Assembly: GCA_037043455.1 (NCBI GenBank)
Contig: JAWPHD010011487.1
Span: 1 to 64,000 of the forward strand
Length of the DNA: 64,000 nucleotides
Source of the DNA: Cyrtodaria siliqua
Lineage: Eukaryota; Mollusca; Bivalvia; Adapedonta; Hiatellidae
Reading direction: 5' to 3'
In this document: positions 44,240 to 55,947 of the stretch, piece after piece
Layout of the letters: each line of letters begins with the position of its first letter
Position numbering within the stretch: the first letter of the stretch is position 1
Notes under the pieces: generated by a model
What the model saw: the letters and a program-made list of their open reading frames with translations, nothing else
Databases searched by the model: none
Told to the model about the DNA's origin: nothing
Translations under genes and position numbers: made by a program

Positions 44240-45930
44240 TTATTAATATTAAAGGGACTAGAGGCGATCTGGAATAAGTTGTGTAAAACCTAATACACTT
44301 AAGGAAAAAGTAAGCGGAATATATACTGTGTACTGAAATATAATTAGTTATAGCTTTTAGTTAAATGCACGTCGAGATATTTGATTATTAATACAGAGTT
44401 GCGTTTCTTTGTTCCTTTAGTATACAAATGAAACCTATCATCATGGGATTCAGATTCATGAATAATAATCAGAAGATAAATGTTTATTAAAGTGTCACAA
44501 AACATATTACATATAAAACCCTCAGTACAACATATTAAAATAGATGAGATTTTGGGCCGATATCGATCTATGAGACACTAATATCATATATAGAATTCAG
44601 TGCATGTAAATAAAATAACAGATAAAACGTAGTATTAAATCGAGTCCATTGTTAATTATTATTTGTGAATATGTTTGTTGTGTAAAACTCGACGACCCGG
44701 CTGGTTATTGTTGTTAAATCATACATATTAATTCGTATGTGGTTTATATTGCTTTATGTTGTGCACATATAAGAAAAGTGTACTTCGATAACAACACAAT
44801 ACTTTTTTTTAGCCTTAAAACATCATATGAAATGTGTATTTTATGAAGATGGTCACTACATGATGGCATGAATTACATAAAATACATCAAATATAGTATG
44901 TACAGGATACGTGACCGACAACCTGGTTTGTTCAACTTCCTACAGACATAACGGTAAACTCATGAAAGCCGTAGTGGTTTTATTTGAGATTTGTTTGTCA
45001 TTTTGAGCAATGATAGTAGTTTTTCAATTCAATTTTGTAAAGATAGCAGGATATATAGTTGATATTATTTATATTGTTGGTTCGCATCTAAGGACGCTAT
45101 CTCGTATATTGTGCCCGGATTTGAGTACTCCGCTTTGTTACATACAGATAGAGTTAATGCCCAGCCTTCGTTCATGTTTATACAGTTGAGATATTGCGAA
45201 GATTAACACCATCGAGTTCACATTTTATTTGAGAAGTAACATTTCTTATTGATGAAAAATAAAATTAAATTCATAAACATCAATCTAACATGTATACATA
45301 TTTAGATTTCCATTAAATTCAATTTACATAACTTTATTTCATGTAAACAAAACTGTTAAATATTCAAATTAAGTGATACCGCCACGTTTATTACCGATCA
45401 TAACCGCTAGACGGTTACATTTTAAAACTATTGTATTAATGCACTCTAAAAAGTAGAGGAACATTAAACATATTTCAGAGTAATAATAAACACACCATTT
45501 CTGATAGCACTTAAAACGTTAAGGAACAAAATATATTATTTATTCACTTACACTTTACAGTTGTTCGTGATACACAAAAGCATTATGCATTTACCTGTCA
45601 ATTACAGGCTCCACTGAGTTTTAATTGCTTTACAACTTGTTACTTCGGCAGTCTCAAATGAAATTAGATTAGATGGGCGGGGCTATAATCGGTAGTTTAC
45701 AGATTATGGGAAGTCCGTAGTAAACGATCGCGGCGTACTTTGAAGTTTTTGGAAGTACGCTGTACGCCTTTGATGTTAATTTTCGCCGTACAACTACGAT
45801 ATTTGGACGTAATTTACGGCCGTACGCCCATTAACGGAAGCCCTGGCAGCATACATACAAATTGAGTATACACGTGATTAATTATGGTGTATGACAATAT
45901 GTATGACAGTACATTCAAAAGTATTGATTG
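44240..45930. other. No gene recognised
   Basis: AT-rich sequence. A TTAAAGGGACTAGAGGCG block at about 44,248 looks like a transposon end without a visible partner. A short block near 45,730-45,840 has several CGTACG-like CG-rich words. Confidence 0.35.
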
Positions 45931-46345
45931 ATTAATTGAATTGGGGTTTTAAGGCGCACCAACACATGAAAAGGTTATATGGCGCCTAACAGGCATGAAA
46001 ATGCCAGGCTCATCTTCCATGTACATCGAGATAAAATATGGAAAATGGGCCTAGAACCTTCTCACCCTGAACTGCAGAGTTGCTGCAAATTCTATCGTAG
46101 AAACTCCATTTACGCTGGAGCCACGTTATTGTTTTTCTGCCACTGCTCTTTTGATGCGAGCGAGATAGCACCTGAAACAATGCAGGGATCATGATGAAGA
46201 CCTTTAATGAATATGCACAAAAAATGATAAAATGAACATGACTTTGGGGGGATTCTACCCCTCTGCCTACCCCACCAAAGGGATCTGTAGTGGCCCTATT
46301 ATTTGCCCCGTGACCAAACGAGGGCCCTCGGGAACCACACGTAAT
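45930..46345 (+). repeat. Dispersed repeat family D, full copy
   Basis: Best copy: ATTGAATTGGGGTTTTAAGG, CGCACCAACACATGAAAAGG, GGCGCCTAACAGGCATGAAA, GGAGCCACGTTATTG, GATGAAGACCTTTAATGAAT, and a C-rich end. Related copies at 4,215, 24,240 and 50,085. Non-coding. Confidence 0.8.
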
Positions 46346-46559
46346 TATATCAAAAAAATATGGATATGTAACGTATCTATAATAAACATTGGATGAACTC
46401 TTAACAATTTCATTTTAGTCCTAATGAAACTGACACTAATCACAATATAAAGTAGGGAATTACGCTCAAACAAGAAAATCAAATTTGATTAAAAGCCAGT
46501 TTGTTCTCAATTAAGTATTATTATTATTCAAACTAGTTATACGAAGCTTAAAGGCCTTA

Positions 46560-48005
46560 TTGATTATTTTACTTAGCATGTGTATTTCTGATTTGTTATT
46601 ACTTTGTAAGAGAAGCGTAAATTTGTACATACTAGCTCTATATCTATAGAAACGCTTTAAATCTGAATACAAGGGACATATAAAAACAAAATGATGCTCG
46701 ACTTCTAGTCGTCGTCTACTTCATTTAAGTTGCAAAGCTGCCATACTCGAGTATTCTTTTCTATTCTGTTTTCGAGTCTGCCGAACCTACCAGTAGGCAT
46801 ACGTAAATTATGTGCCAATATGCGTCATTTTGTTAAGAGATGTGCGTACACTCCTCGAGAAAATAATATCCAAGTAAGGTTTAGGTGCAAAACTTTCAAC
46901 TACTTTATACAACGCAAGACTGATTCGTATCAACTGTGGCACTGAATAGTAGTACAAAGTCATCTAGTAATCTTGTTTAGATCATATTTCACTTCAGTTA
47001 CATCAATCCCATATATCCATTGTTCATTTCTTTTAAGTTCACCCCGTTTGCGAAATACAAACATTTTAGTTTTAGCTACATTAACTTCCATGTTACTTTT
47101 GATACAATATTCTTCTCGCCTATCTAATGATGCTTGTAAATCGTGTGGGGTAAGAACAAACAAAAGTAAGATAATACAAATATCCCTTAAATTAATTCCA
47201 CAATCTCGTCTGTTTTGAATACATAGGTCCAGGTATTCATCGACCAGTGAGAATGAAATTGATAAATGTATCTCTTTTAAGTGCACAGCTATATCAAAGA
47301 AATCAGAGAAATATGTCCACAGTTTAACACATGATTTGTTTGATTGATACATGCTTCAACTTATTTGTAAAAGTGTGCCATTTAAACCCAGATTATATAA
47401 CTTGAACTATAACGCATGTCTATATTTAAAGTCAACGAATGCACAATATAATCTATTGTTTTCAAGCAAAACATTTTCAATTAATGCATGTAATATAAAA
47501 ATAGCGTCTGTTGTTGTACATCCTTTTTTAAAAACAAATTGCGAGTCTAATATAACATTAATCTTATTACACCTTTTGGATATATACGTTGGTTTAAAAT
47601 ACAATTAAACAGTTTTCCAGAATGACTCAATAAAGTTATTCCTCTGTAGTTTTTTAACATTATTTTTATCACCTGATTTATGTAGCGGTATAATAAAACA
47701 TGTTGCCCATGCCCGGGGAAATACTCCTGCATCCAAAATCCTATTAAAAATAGCAGCATTATGTCCAGACAATATACACTGGTCTCAGTAAAGTACTCGT
47801 TTAGTAGCTCATCTTCGCCGCAAGTTTTTCTACGCTTTAGCCATGATACCTCATCATGAGATGTTCCTTTATCTAATTCTTCAAAAATTGAAACAACATC
47901 TTCAAAATCGTGATTATCATTAAAATGTTCATCATCTCTATGCGTAGAATGTACAAAGTCAGCAAGCCTTTTTTCAGTTTCAAAAGCGGGACTTAAGTAC
48001 TAAAG
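46560..48005 (-). pseudogene. Non-LTR retrotransposon reverse transcriptase, broken (minus strand)
   Basis: From high to low coordinate on the minus strand: FEELDKGTSHDEV and GEDELLNEYF (about 47,790-47,890), KNYRGITLLSHSGKLFNCIL (about 47,590-47,660), LDSQFVFKKGCTTTDAIF and LYCAFVDF (47,407-47,550), DLQASLDRREEYCIKSNMEV and NVAKTKMFVFRKRGELKRNE (46,960-47,160), then a Cys/Asn-rich C-terminal remnant (46,560-46,820). Frames shift several times, and the segment before DLQASLD is replaced, so the catalytic FADD is gone. Same LINE type as at 19,080. Confidence 0.85.
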
Positions 48006-48760
48006 AACATGGACATATATTATATAATGCTCCTTTGCGATATACAACCCATGCAACCCGTTCCTTTTAAAGGGAAGAATAATAACACTCCCACAAGCCA
48101 GCAACGAGTAATGAAAAACGCACCTTAACTCCATATGTTTATGCTGTTGGATTTCTCGCAAACAATTTGGAATAAAACTGCTGAACCAATATTTTCTGTT
48201 TTTTAAGTCTTGAATCTTGATACCTAACTTGTCTTACATGGTTATTGGCAGGCTGTTATGATAAGCAGTTACAGCAGTTAGTTACTCTGTCATTTACCAT
48301 TGTTTACTATATGGATAATCATCAACAGAAAATTGTTCCACTAAATTTCAAGCTGCATTAATCTGTCTCGGAATAAATTCCAATTGCTTTTACTGACCTT
48401 TTTATGGTTTGACTTCTGACAGTATTATAGAATAATGTTTTTGAGAAAATGATTTCGTTGTGCGATGCAGCTAAAAAAAAACGGAAATGCACGTTGCATT
48501 TCACAACACCAATGTGGAATGCACTACATCCAGATATGCACGTAAAATATTAAATGTGGACTTGTTATATGGATTATATCATGTTTGTCCATAATGCCAC
48601 AAATTCTAATCTTTTTAAACGGATTTGTTTTGTGGTGCGTTTTCATTGATCGTGGGTATATTTTCTGAACTAGTTAATAACTGTGCAACAAGCAAATTTG
48701 TTTGTAAAGCAAAAGGGGTGGTTGGGTTTTGGGGTGACATGTCTGGTAAAACCCGAATGA
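48006..48760. other. No gene recognised
   Basis: AT-rich spacer between the LINE remnant and the membrane-protein gene. A 3'-UTR of that gene would lie here, but I saw no clear AATAAA on the minus strand near the stop. Confidence 0.35.
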
Positions 48761-48761
48761 T

Positions 48762-49448
48762 TTACCAGTTCAAAAAAAACATAAACACACAAACACTGAC
48801 GAATCCCCCAATGTACAAAAACGTCAGTACACATAAGAATCCAAAACTGACTTTTCGACAAACAGATTCGCCATCTTCTGTTTGTGGTTGAATATCATAC
48901 GCCAGATCCACGTCTTTCATGTATTTCACGGAATAGCGACTGTCGTCGATTGCGTCCGTGCGTAGAGCATCACGTGACTTTGTAAACATTGGTCTGAACA
49001 AAATCAGCAGAAGAAGGACGATACCAACACATCCAGCAATTCCGTCAATGATGTCACGTGCGAAATGACGTTTCGACACCGCATATTCCTTTGCATATAC
49101 CAAGTAGTAACCAATTTGGTAGCCCATAGTCTCATACAAGTACATGAAAAACATAAGTATAATCATCACATATATTCTTTTGAAGCGTGTTTTGAACAAT
49201 ACCATGTCAGACTTGACTTCCAATATTAAATAATACATTTGAAATGGTAAAAACATGGTAGATATCACTGGAAAGAAGCAATAAATAATCCATAGCAGGT
49301 CGTATATATAATCGCTGTCGCTGTTCGTTTTTGAGGACTGTGCCTGGTAGTAGTAGTCAGCAAACCTGACCCATCCCAGGGCACACTGAACACAAATAAG
49401 AATCAAGCATGTTAGTTTTAGAAATGGTTTACACTTGTTTTCCTCCAT
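48762..49448 (-). CDS. Uncharacterised multi-pass membrane protein, single exon
   Basis: Intact 228-residue frame, minus strand, start ATGG with A at -3 (good Kozak context), stop TAA. About five hydrophobic segments: roughly 9-29 (LTCLILICVQCALGW), 48-76 (LLWIIYCFFPVISTMFLP), 91-118 (VMIILMFFMYLYETMGY), 132-151 (GIAGCVGIVLLLLILF) and 201-227 (FLCVLTFLYIGGFVSVCVF). Between segments 4 and 5 lies a hydrophilic loop (YSVKYMKDVDLAYDIQPQTE). The first segment has a short basic lead and could be a signal anchor. No family recognised. Codons and composition look coding, unlike the surrounding repeats. It could also be one exon of a longer gene or a lineage-restricted intronless gene. Confidence 0.7.
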   Translation of the reverse strand: MEENKCKPFLKLTCLILICVQCALGWVRFADYYYQAQSSKTNSDSDYIYDLLWIIYCFFPVISTMFLPFQMYYLILEVKSDMVLFKTRFKRIYVMIILMFFMYLYETMGYQIGYYLVYAKEYAVSKRHFARDIIDGIAGCVGIVLLLLILFRPMFTKSRDALRTDAIDDSRYSVKYMKDVDLAYDIQPQTEDGESVCRKVSFGFLCVLTFLYIGGFVSVCVFMFFLNW

Positions 49449-49499
49449 AATGTGGTTGACAAAAATACGTTAAACACTCCTCGGTATGTGGCGAAAAAC

Positions 49500-50084
49500 A
49501 GAACCGATGAAAATCCTGCAGCGCTTTTTAAGTTATAGTCAATATTTAATCTATGATTCTGCGTCAAAGCTGTTATTTTCCTGAAAAACACAACACATCA
49601 TGTATGAGAAGTAATTACTGTGTAAAGATATCAATAACACTTCTCTGCCATATACACATACTAGGTAATAACTGCGTCAAGCATGCACACCCTCCTTCAA
49701 CTAGCGTAGCAGGAGTTAGGTTGCTAGGAAACAGTAAGAATGCAAAAAAAGAAAGAATATGTTCTGTTTTGTTTTGTTTTGTTCTTGAAAACTGTGGCTG
49801 AAAAAGTAATGTTCATTTTGGTGAATTTGACCGATAATGACCTCTGACACCAAGAGCCAGACTCTGGATTCAAAGCCTTCGATTTCGTCTATTTATCCTA
49901 GGCAACTACTGTGCAAAATGTGAGCACCTCCTTAAACTGGCATAGGATGCGTTGTTTATGTTACAAGGAAACAATTCCGGGGCTTTTTTTAACTTCTATG
50001 TAACAGAGGCCTGTAAAAGGCATCTTCCCAATTGCAAATTTGAATGTGTTTTTTCTTTCCAGAAGTGGCAGAACGTTTTTCCAA
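49500..50084. other. Upstream region of the membrane-protein gene, nothing firm
   Basis: No promoter motif could be asserted. 49,800-50,040 contains a block (GTTCATTTTGGTGAATTTGA, CACCAAGAGCCAG) like the dispersed repeat at 50,775. Confidence 0.3.
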
Positions 50085-50395
50085 TCAATTTAATTGATTT
50101 GAATTGAATTGGGGTTATACGGCGCACCAACACAAGAAAAGTTCTATGACGCCAAACAGGGATGAACAGGCTCATCCTCCATTTACATCTAGATAAAAAT
50201 ATGGAGAATGGGCCTAGAACATTCTAACCTGCAGAGTTGCTGCAACTTATATTGTAGACACTCCATTTACGATGGAGCCACGACTCCGCATTTACATATG
50301 CGGTGTCATGAAGAAGACCTTGAATGAGCATGATAAAAAAATGACAAAAGGAACATGAAGGTGGGTCCTACCCATCTGCCTTTTCCAATAAACAA
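50085..50395 (+). repeat. Dispersed repeat family D
   Basis: TTGAATTGAATTGGGGTTAT, CGGCGCACCAACACAAG, GGAGAATGGGCCTAGAACAT, ACTCCATTTACGATGGAGCC, then a C-rich end near CCTACCCATCTGCC. Copy of 45,930-46,345. Confidence 0.75.
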
Positions 50396-50774
50396 AAAAG
50401 CAGCCTCCAAGAATTTGAGAAAAATATTTCTGCCATGTGTTTTTGTATTTTAAGTAGGTAATTACAATAAATAATGGATGACAATATAAATAAAGGATAG
50501 TACCGTCATATTTACTTAACTCATGAATCTTACATTGTCCCAAAAATGAGAAAAATAAAAGCATTTTTCACCTCAAATATGGACAGGCCTGGGCCTCTTT
50601 CCTATTTTGTGAAATAAAAGCCCTCAATTTAAATGCATTTTGACCCCAAGACTTATCGACTCCTGGAGAGGAGGATCCATACATCAAATCACAAATGCCG
50701 TTCCAGAGTGTATGTCATTACTCATAGCATATAAGACATTTTATTAAAAACAATATTAAATACCGTGGGTTAAA

Positions 50775-50945
50775 TGTTCATTTTGGTAAAGTTGACATTT
50801 TGACCTTGACCTTGACCGGAAATTGAACCGAAACCTTCGTTGTTATCTAGGCATCCTCTATATCAAATATGAACAGTTATGAAGGAGTTTAATTTACAAG
50901 CAAAACCGACGGACGGACGGATGACACCAACCACTGTATCTGCTC
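50775..50945. repeat. Dispersed bivalve repeat
   Basis: GTTCATTTTGGTAAAGTTGA then TTGACCTTGACCTTGACC, ending GACGGACGGACGGATGACAC. Non-coding. Confidence 0.55.
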
Positions 50946-51127
50946 GAAAAGTGCGGATATAAACAGTTATATAACTTGCATATGTGTGAAATAACGTTCA
51001 ATATCAGGGGCTAATATAATACGTTTATTGATAATATAATCCAAGTTACGCCGAAAACGCTTTCTAAACTGATGTTTAATTTACATATACATGCTGCATT
51101 TATCATATCCGGTAGTCATAAACCCAA

Positions 51128-51246
51128 CTTGCCAAGTGAGAAAGTGTCGATTCTTACGGATGGCGGGAGGTATACATTACTGGTTCTATACAGGAAAAAT
51201 GGGGTGGTCTGCCTCTACCATAAAAAAAATCGACCGTCATATATGG
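51128..51246 (+). mobile_element. tRNA-derived SINE (family A), 5'-truncated
   Basis: Starts at AAGTGAGAAAGTGTCGATTC, then GGATGGCGGGAGGTATACAT, TGGTCTGCCTCTACC, an A-run and TCGACCGTCATATA. Only the 3' half is present. Confidence 0.8.
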
Positions 51247-52319
51247 CCTGACATATGCTCAAACGACGTAATACACCATTTAAACAAAACAAACTTTAGA
51301 ATTCAAATTATGATTTATGGCTACCACATTTCCCAAATTGTATTGAATGTTGATTTATTTGCTGTTTGTTCTTATTTTGTAATCCTTACTGGTAAATAAC
51401 GAATGTGTATATGCATTTGTAATACGGTCGCTGACATTTCCTTTGTATTTGCACAGTTGTAAATATTTAACTGAAATAACACCCGACAGGATGACTGGTG
51501 TACTTTAAGTAATAAATTATGGTATCATCCAGTTTGTTGATTGAAACATCGAGATGGGTGTAGCCCATTGAGGTGTGATGGGTGTAGCCCATTGAGGTGT
51601 GATGGGTGTAGCTCATTGAGGTGTTTTAATCAAGCAACGAGATGAGACCATACGCTATTTGTTTTGTAGTATGTCCATTTCATCTGTCTGCCATACTCTA
51701 ACTTAAAAAAACGGTAGTTACAGTACACCAGTCATTCTGACAGGTGTTACTTTCTATTAAATGATTTACAACTGTGCAAATACAAAAGAAATGTCAGCGA
51801 CCGTGCTAAAACTAGGTGTGGCAGACAGTAGTTCAATAATATTTAACGTCGGGATTTTAACCATCAATTTTCAACTTTTTTTTAATTTTTTTAATTTTTT
51901 TTTTATTTTGACTTTATCCCGAGGTTAAATCGCTAAGCTAAATTTCCCGTTAGCAAATTTCCGCCCTGATTTCAGGTCGGAACCAAAATCGTTAAATTCG
52001 TAGTTTTCCATGGAATGTTGTGCAAATAATGTATATATAATGAAAGATAAACATAAAAGTCACTGAAAGGTGACCTACCTGTGATTAAATTGATCCAATT
52101 ACTGTTTTAATTCCATATTTAAATTTCTCTTCCTATCACATACAATGTAAAGTAAAGTTGAATCTGCCGCCTGGCGGGCTGTATCGAATGTAAGGATTAA
52201 AAATGAACGAAATTGAATTTACTATTATTCGTACCACGTTTCGTAGCCATATCGGTACATGTCGTAATTTTCTAATTTTTGCGTGAAAACATAAGTATTT
52301 CATCGAAATAAATGCTTAG

Positions 52320-52787
52320 GTTAAAGATCGAATTTTAGAATGTTTTAAAAACACGGATGGTGCAATACGTATTGTTATAGCAACTGTGGCACTGGGAATG
52401 GGGCTTGACATCAGAGATGTTGATCTTGTTGTCCATTATGGTTGTCCGGCATCTGTAACCTCGTATTGGCAGGAAGCAGGCAGATGTGCACGCGACGGAC
52501 GAGTGGGGTTTAGTCTGATTCTCTTTGACGGTCTTACTCTTCGCTTAAAGACGACCAAAAAGGACATTTTTGATATTTTAAAAAAAGAAAAGACTAACTG
52601 CTTCCGACAGGAAATTCTGGATATATTGACTGTTGGAGACAAAACTGTATTAGAAAGAAAGCCGTGTTCTGCATGTGAAACTGATGTATGCAAGTGTCAG
52701 TGCTGTACAAGTTGTTACATTTGTTGCAAGAAATGCAAATGCTCAGAACGTGTTTCATTCAATGTGCAACATTTCCTTTCTAATTAA
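52320..52787 (+). CDS. RecQ-like DNA helicase, C-terminal exon
   Basis: Acceptor AAATGCTTAG at 52,310-52,319, then VKDRILECFKNTDGAIRIVI, ATVALGMGLDIRDVDLVVHY (helicase motif V), GCPASVTSYWQEAGRCARDG (motif VI, usually QExGRxGRDG, here with Ala for the second Gly), and FSLILFDGLTL. The tail is Cys-rich (CSACETDVCKCQCCTSCYIC, then CKKCKCS), possibly zinc-binding, with a stop at 52,785. This is the second RecA-like domain and C-terminus of an SF2 RecQ-type 3'-5' helicase. The Walker A/DEAH exons are not visible upstream, so it is the last exon of a gene starting elsewhere, a transposon helicase, or a captured fragment. Confidence 0.7.
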   Translation, partial: VKDRILECFKNTDGAIRIVIATVALGMGLDIRDVDLVVHYGCPASVTSYWQEAGRCARDGRVGFSLILFDGLTLRLKTTKKDIFDILKKEKTNCFRQEILDILTVGDKTVLERKPCSACETDVCKCQCCTSCYICCKKCKCSERVSFNVQHFLSN

Positions 52788-52824
52788 AGTAAACAATCGT
52801 ATTAATTATCACGCGGACATGAAA

Positions 52825-53105
52825 GTGAGTGAATGGGAATTGTCCCGCTTGCCTAACATATGCCATCTGCATTTGCCACTGACATACTCACATCGAAGAA
52901 ATTTGTTGAATGCGAATTGTCCCGCTTGCGTAAATAAGTCATCTGCAGTTGCCAGTGAAAAGTTGACAGCAATGAAACTGGATGAATGGGAATTGTATCG
53001 CCTGCCTAACATATGTCATATCCAGTTGCCAGTGCCAAGTTCAGAGCAGACATTTGTTGAATATGAATTGTTCCGTTTGCTAATGCATTATAATTTTCAA
53101 TTATA
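52825..53105. repeat. About 76-bp tandem repeat x4 after the helicase stop
   Basis: Unit: GAATGGGAATTGTCCCGCTT, GCCTAACATATGCCATCTGC, ATTTGCCA. Starts near 52,833, 52,907, 52,982 and 53,058; the last is partial. Just downstream of the helicase frame, so perhaps 3'-UTR. Confidence 0.85.
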
Positions 53106-53134
53106 GAAAACATTAGAAGCGTATGGTGTAGTGT

Positions 53135-54014
53135 GTGTGTGTGTGTGGTGGTGGTGGTGGTGGTTGTGATGTGTGTGTGGTGGGGGGGGGGGGGGACTGG
53201 GGGACGGCGGAGCCATGTTTGGGGGGGGGGGAGGACGGTGGAGCCATGTTTTGGGGGGCGTAATTTACGATAAAAAGGCCTACGGCCCACTAACAATTTG
53301 CAAAACGTTCGGCAAGTGTCTTAATTGTTTTGCTGTGTGTGTGTATGTGTTTGTTGGTGGGCGCGCGCCCTCCAGCGCCCTAAACGTTGCCCCGCCGCCA
53401 CCCAACCTAAATAAAAACAGATCGCATTCTTCAGTGGGGCGAACGTTTACACCCACTCCCTAAACAAACTTCATATATATTGGGGTGCGGAGCCGCCGCA
53501 CGCACCCACACCCGTAAAACATGCAAAAAAAATAAAGGAAGGTCATTTCCTTGTTGGGCGTACATTTACGCTAGAAATGCCTACGCCCCACTCAGAGTTT
53601 CACAAACTTTGGGCATTTATTTTTTTGCTGTATGTGTGTTTGTGTGTGGGCGCGCGCCTTCCTCTCCCATAAAACCGCCCCCACCCGGCAGCCGCACGCA
53701 CCCACACACGTGAAACAGGCAAACAAAATAAAGGAAGGCCATTTCCTTGTTAGGCGTACATTTACGCTAGAAATGCCTACGCCCCACTCAGAATTTCCCA
53801 AACTTTGGGCATGTTTATTTCCTCTATGTCTTTGTGTATTGGCGCGCGCCTTCCACCCCCATAAAACCGCCCCATACCCCCCAAAAACGTTTTCCGCATT
53901 TTTTTAGTAGGGCCTACGTTTATCGCCCTCCACCGCCCCCCCCCCCCCTCCCCATCTCACTCCACCCACCCCACCCCACATACACACACATTCCCCAAAT
54001 AGGCAGACGTACGC

Positions 54015-54059
<45 letters not shown>

Positions 54060-54150
54060 ATTATGTTAGTTGGTGTCTGTGTGTGTGTGGGAGGGGTGGG
54101 GGGGTGTAGAGGTGGAAGAGGGATGTGGGAGTGCGGGGGTGCATAGGGCA
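53135..54150. repeat. About 200-bp tandem units with G/GT/CT simple-sequence tracts
   Basis: Units at about 53,250, 53,555 and 53,752 share CATTTACGCTAGAAATGCCT, ACGCCCCACTCAGA, AAACTTTGGGCAT and GGCGCGCGCCTTCC. GT- and G-runs precede (53,130-53,240). A CT microsatellite lies at 54,016-54,059. Long frames here are low-complexity artefacts. Confidence 0.8.
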
Positions 54151-54159
54151 TGGAGTGTG

Positions 54160-54640
54160 GTGCATGGGGCCGAGATTTCAGCGATGTATATCACATTAAA
54201 AAGGGACATGTTAAAAATGCGTTTTCGGATTATATCCTATAAAAGTCATAATACACATATTACACATATTTATAATTTATATAGCCGAATTAATGCGGTG
54301 ATCAATGCAAAATAGGTAGACACACTTATTTATATTGATAAACCACTCAATCTATACTTCTATATTATTTTATATACGTAATAAACGCACATATTTCCTT
54401 TTCGTACTAGAAAATAATCATTAAAATTGGTTTCGTCTAAAATATTTCTACTATTTTACAAACCCATGTCTTTCAAAACCAACATGGTTGCAGCATCAAT
54501 GTTTTTGTGAAGACGATTTTTATTTCGAACGACAGTGATGATTACTGGTGAATATCACACACAAGATACAAGTAGAATGCTTTTTTACTGTTTATTTTAT
54601 CATTTAGCAACAACAAACACCACGATATACTTCTGGTATA
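54160..54640. other. No gene recognised
   Basis: AT-rich interior of the inverted-repeat element. Confidence 0.35.
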
Positions 54641-54910
54641 GATTTCTGAATTTGCTAACGGGAAATAAACTTCACCGATAAAACGTCACATTATTGAATA
54701 AGTAAAAATAAAAATAAAAATGTAAAAAATAAAAATTGATATAAATTAAATGTCTCCATGAAAGATTTAAATATTGTGTGACGTTTTATGTTATAGAACT
54801 ATGGCAGACAGATGAAACATGCTACAAAACACATAGGGGTCTAATGTCGTTGATTTATTGAAACACCTCGATCTCGATGTTTAAATCAACCAACTCGACA
54901 AGACCACACT

Positions 54911-55700
54911 CCACTATTAAGATGAACCGATAAAACAACAAATCATATATCATACATATTATATAACGCAGTAAAGTAAATATCTACTTACCATGATAAT
55001 AATCAATACATCGTAGCTTTATCCGCGGATATATGATAAGGATAACTGGTATACGCTTGCATATGTATGTAAACAGCGTGACTTACATATCTACCCATAC
55101 ATATCGAGCTCTCAACTACACAGCCGTAGATTTAACTTAGGCATATAGTTGAATCAACACTTCCAGTTTTAGCGGCTAGGTCAAAGGTTAAAGGAGAAAA
55201 CCGCTTATATCATTGAACAATTCACCACTGTAAATGCAGTACGGCGTAATATGACTACCACTCAGGACGCAAGTGGTTATTTTCTTTCGCATCTCCACTC
55301 ACTTGACAACTGTATAGCAACGTTGAAAATAGTTCCCCACGGAGTACCTCATTGAAAACCCCCTGAAAATCCGCCATTTTGTTGGCTTGAAATGACCTTT
55401 GTTGTTGTTGTTGTTAATTCTGAGGTTTTAAGTCCCTCCGCCAACGAGCACGTCGAGAGAACCCCGTCTAGAATGACACAAGTGCCAACTAACACAACGG
55501 TGGAACCCTGACGCGATGGGCACAATAGAGTCTGGACTTCTCTAGTGGAGTGTGTTGGTTGATCTGGTGCTGCTGCTGTGGTTGTCGCTTCTGTTGTGTG
55601 TGTGTAGGTGGTTGTCGCTTTCGCTCTGTGTAATTTTCGCTGCGGCGGTGAAGTGGTCTGGACTGGTCTGGCATGGTGGTCTGCTGCTGGCGTGGTGGTC
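54911..55700. other. No gene recognised; repeat-like block at 55,400-55,700
   Basis: 55,390-55,700 has a CACACAACAGAAGCGACAAC-type low-complexity stretch on the minus strand, giving His/Thr/Gln-rich frames. I do not accept these as genes. Confidence 0.35.
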
Positions 55701-55894
55701 TTCATCCGCTACTGTGTCCTACATCCACTACGAGTTGGTGACGGTCTTGCTTAGGGCCACACCCATCACAGTATGACCCCTGCGCCGCACACACCGCCCG
55801 ATGTCTGTGTCACCCTGAAAAAGATCAGGGATCTGGAGACATCAGATGATGTGTGCTGTGATGGGACGCAGGAGACACCTTCACATTCAGTCAA

Positions 55895-55947
55895 CCGATA
55901 TTCAATTCAAACCTGAGAGTGACAAGTTCTCAGGTATTGAATATCGG
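55895..55947. repeat. Strong two-part stem-loop
   Basis: CCGATATTCAAT pairs with ATTGAATATCGG, and ACCTGAGA pairs with TCTCAGGT, with a 4-base TCAA bulge on one side and a GTGACAAGT loop: 20 perfect base pairs in all. Function unknown; it may be an RNA structure or part of a mobile element. Confidence 0.8.

Larger units (their letters stand above)
51420..54910. mobile_element. Candidate inverted-repeat DNA transposon carrying a RecQ-like helicase exon
   Basis: The left block (51,520-51,960) and right block (54,640-54,900) are inverted copies. Shared words, given in left-block orientation: TTTCATCTGTCTGCCATA, TTTGTTTTGTAG, GATTGAAACATCGAG and TTTCCCGTTAGCAAATT. Each block itself holds a palindrome (GGTATCATCC...GAGACCATA on the left). 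Left of it, 51,420-51,510 and 51,721-51,812 form another inverted pair (CGGTCGCTGACATTTC). The true ends and target duplication are not clear. A RecQ-type helicase exon and tandem repeats lie between. Confidence 0.5.

Noticed and set aside
53173..54151. Gly- and Pro/Arg/Ser-rich frames
   Set aside because: Translations of G-, GT- and CT-runs and of tandem units.
55349..55705. 118-aa Thr/His/Gln-rich minus frame
   Set aside because: Low-complexity ACA/CAG stretch with no start or splice support and no recognised domain.
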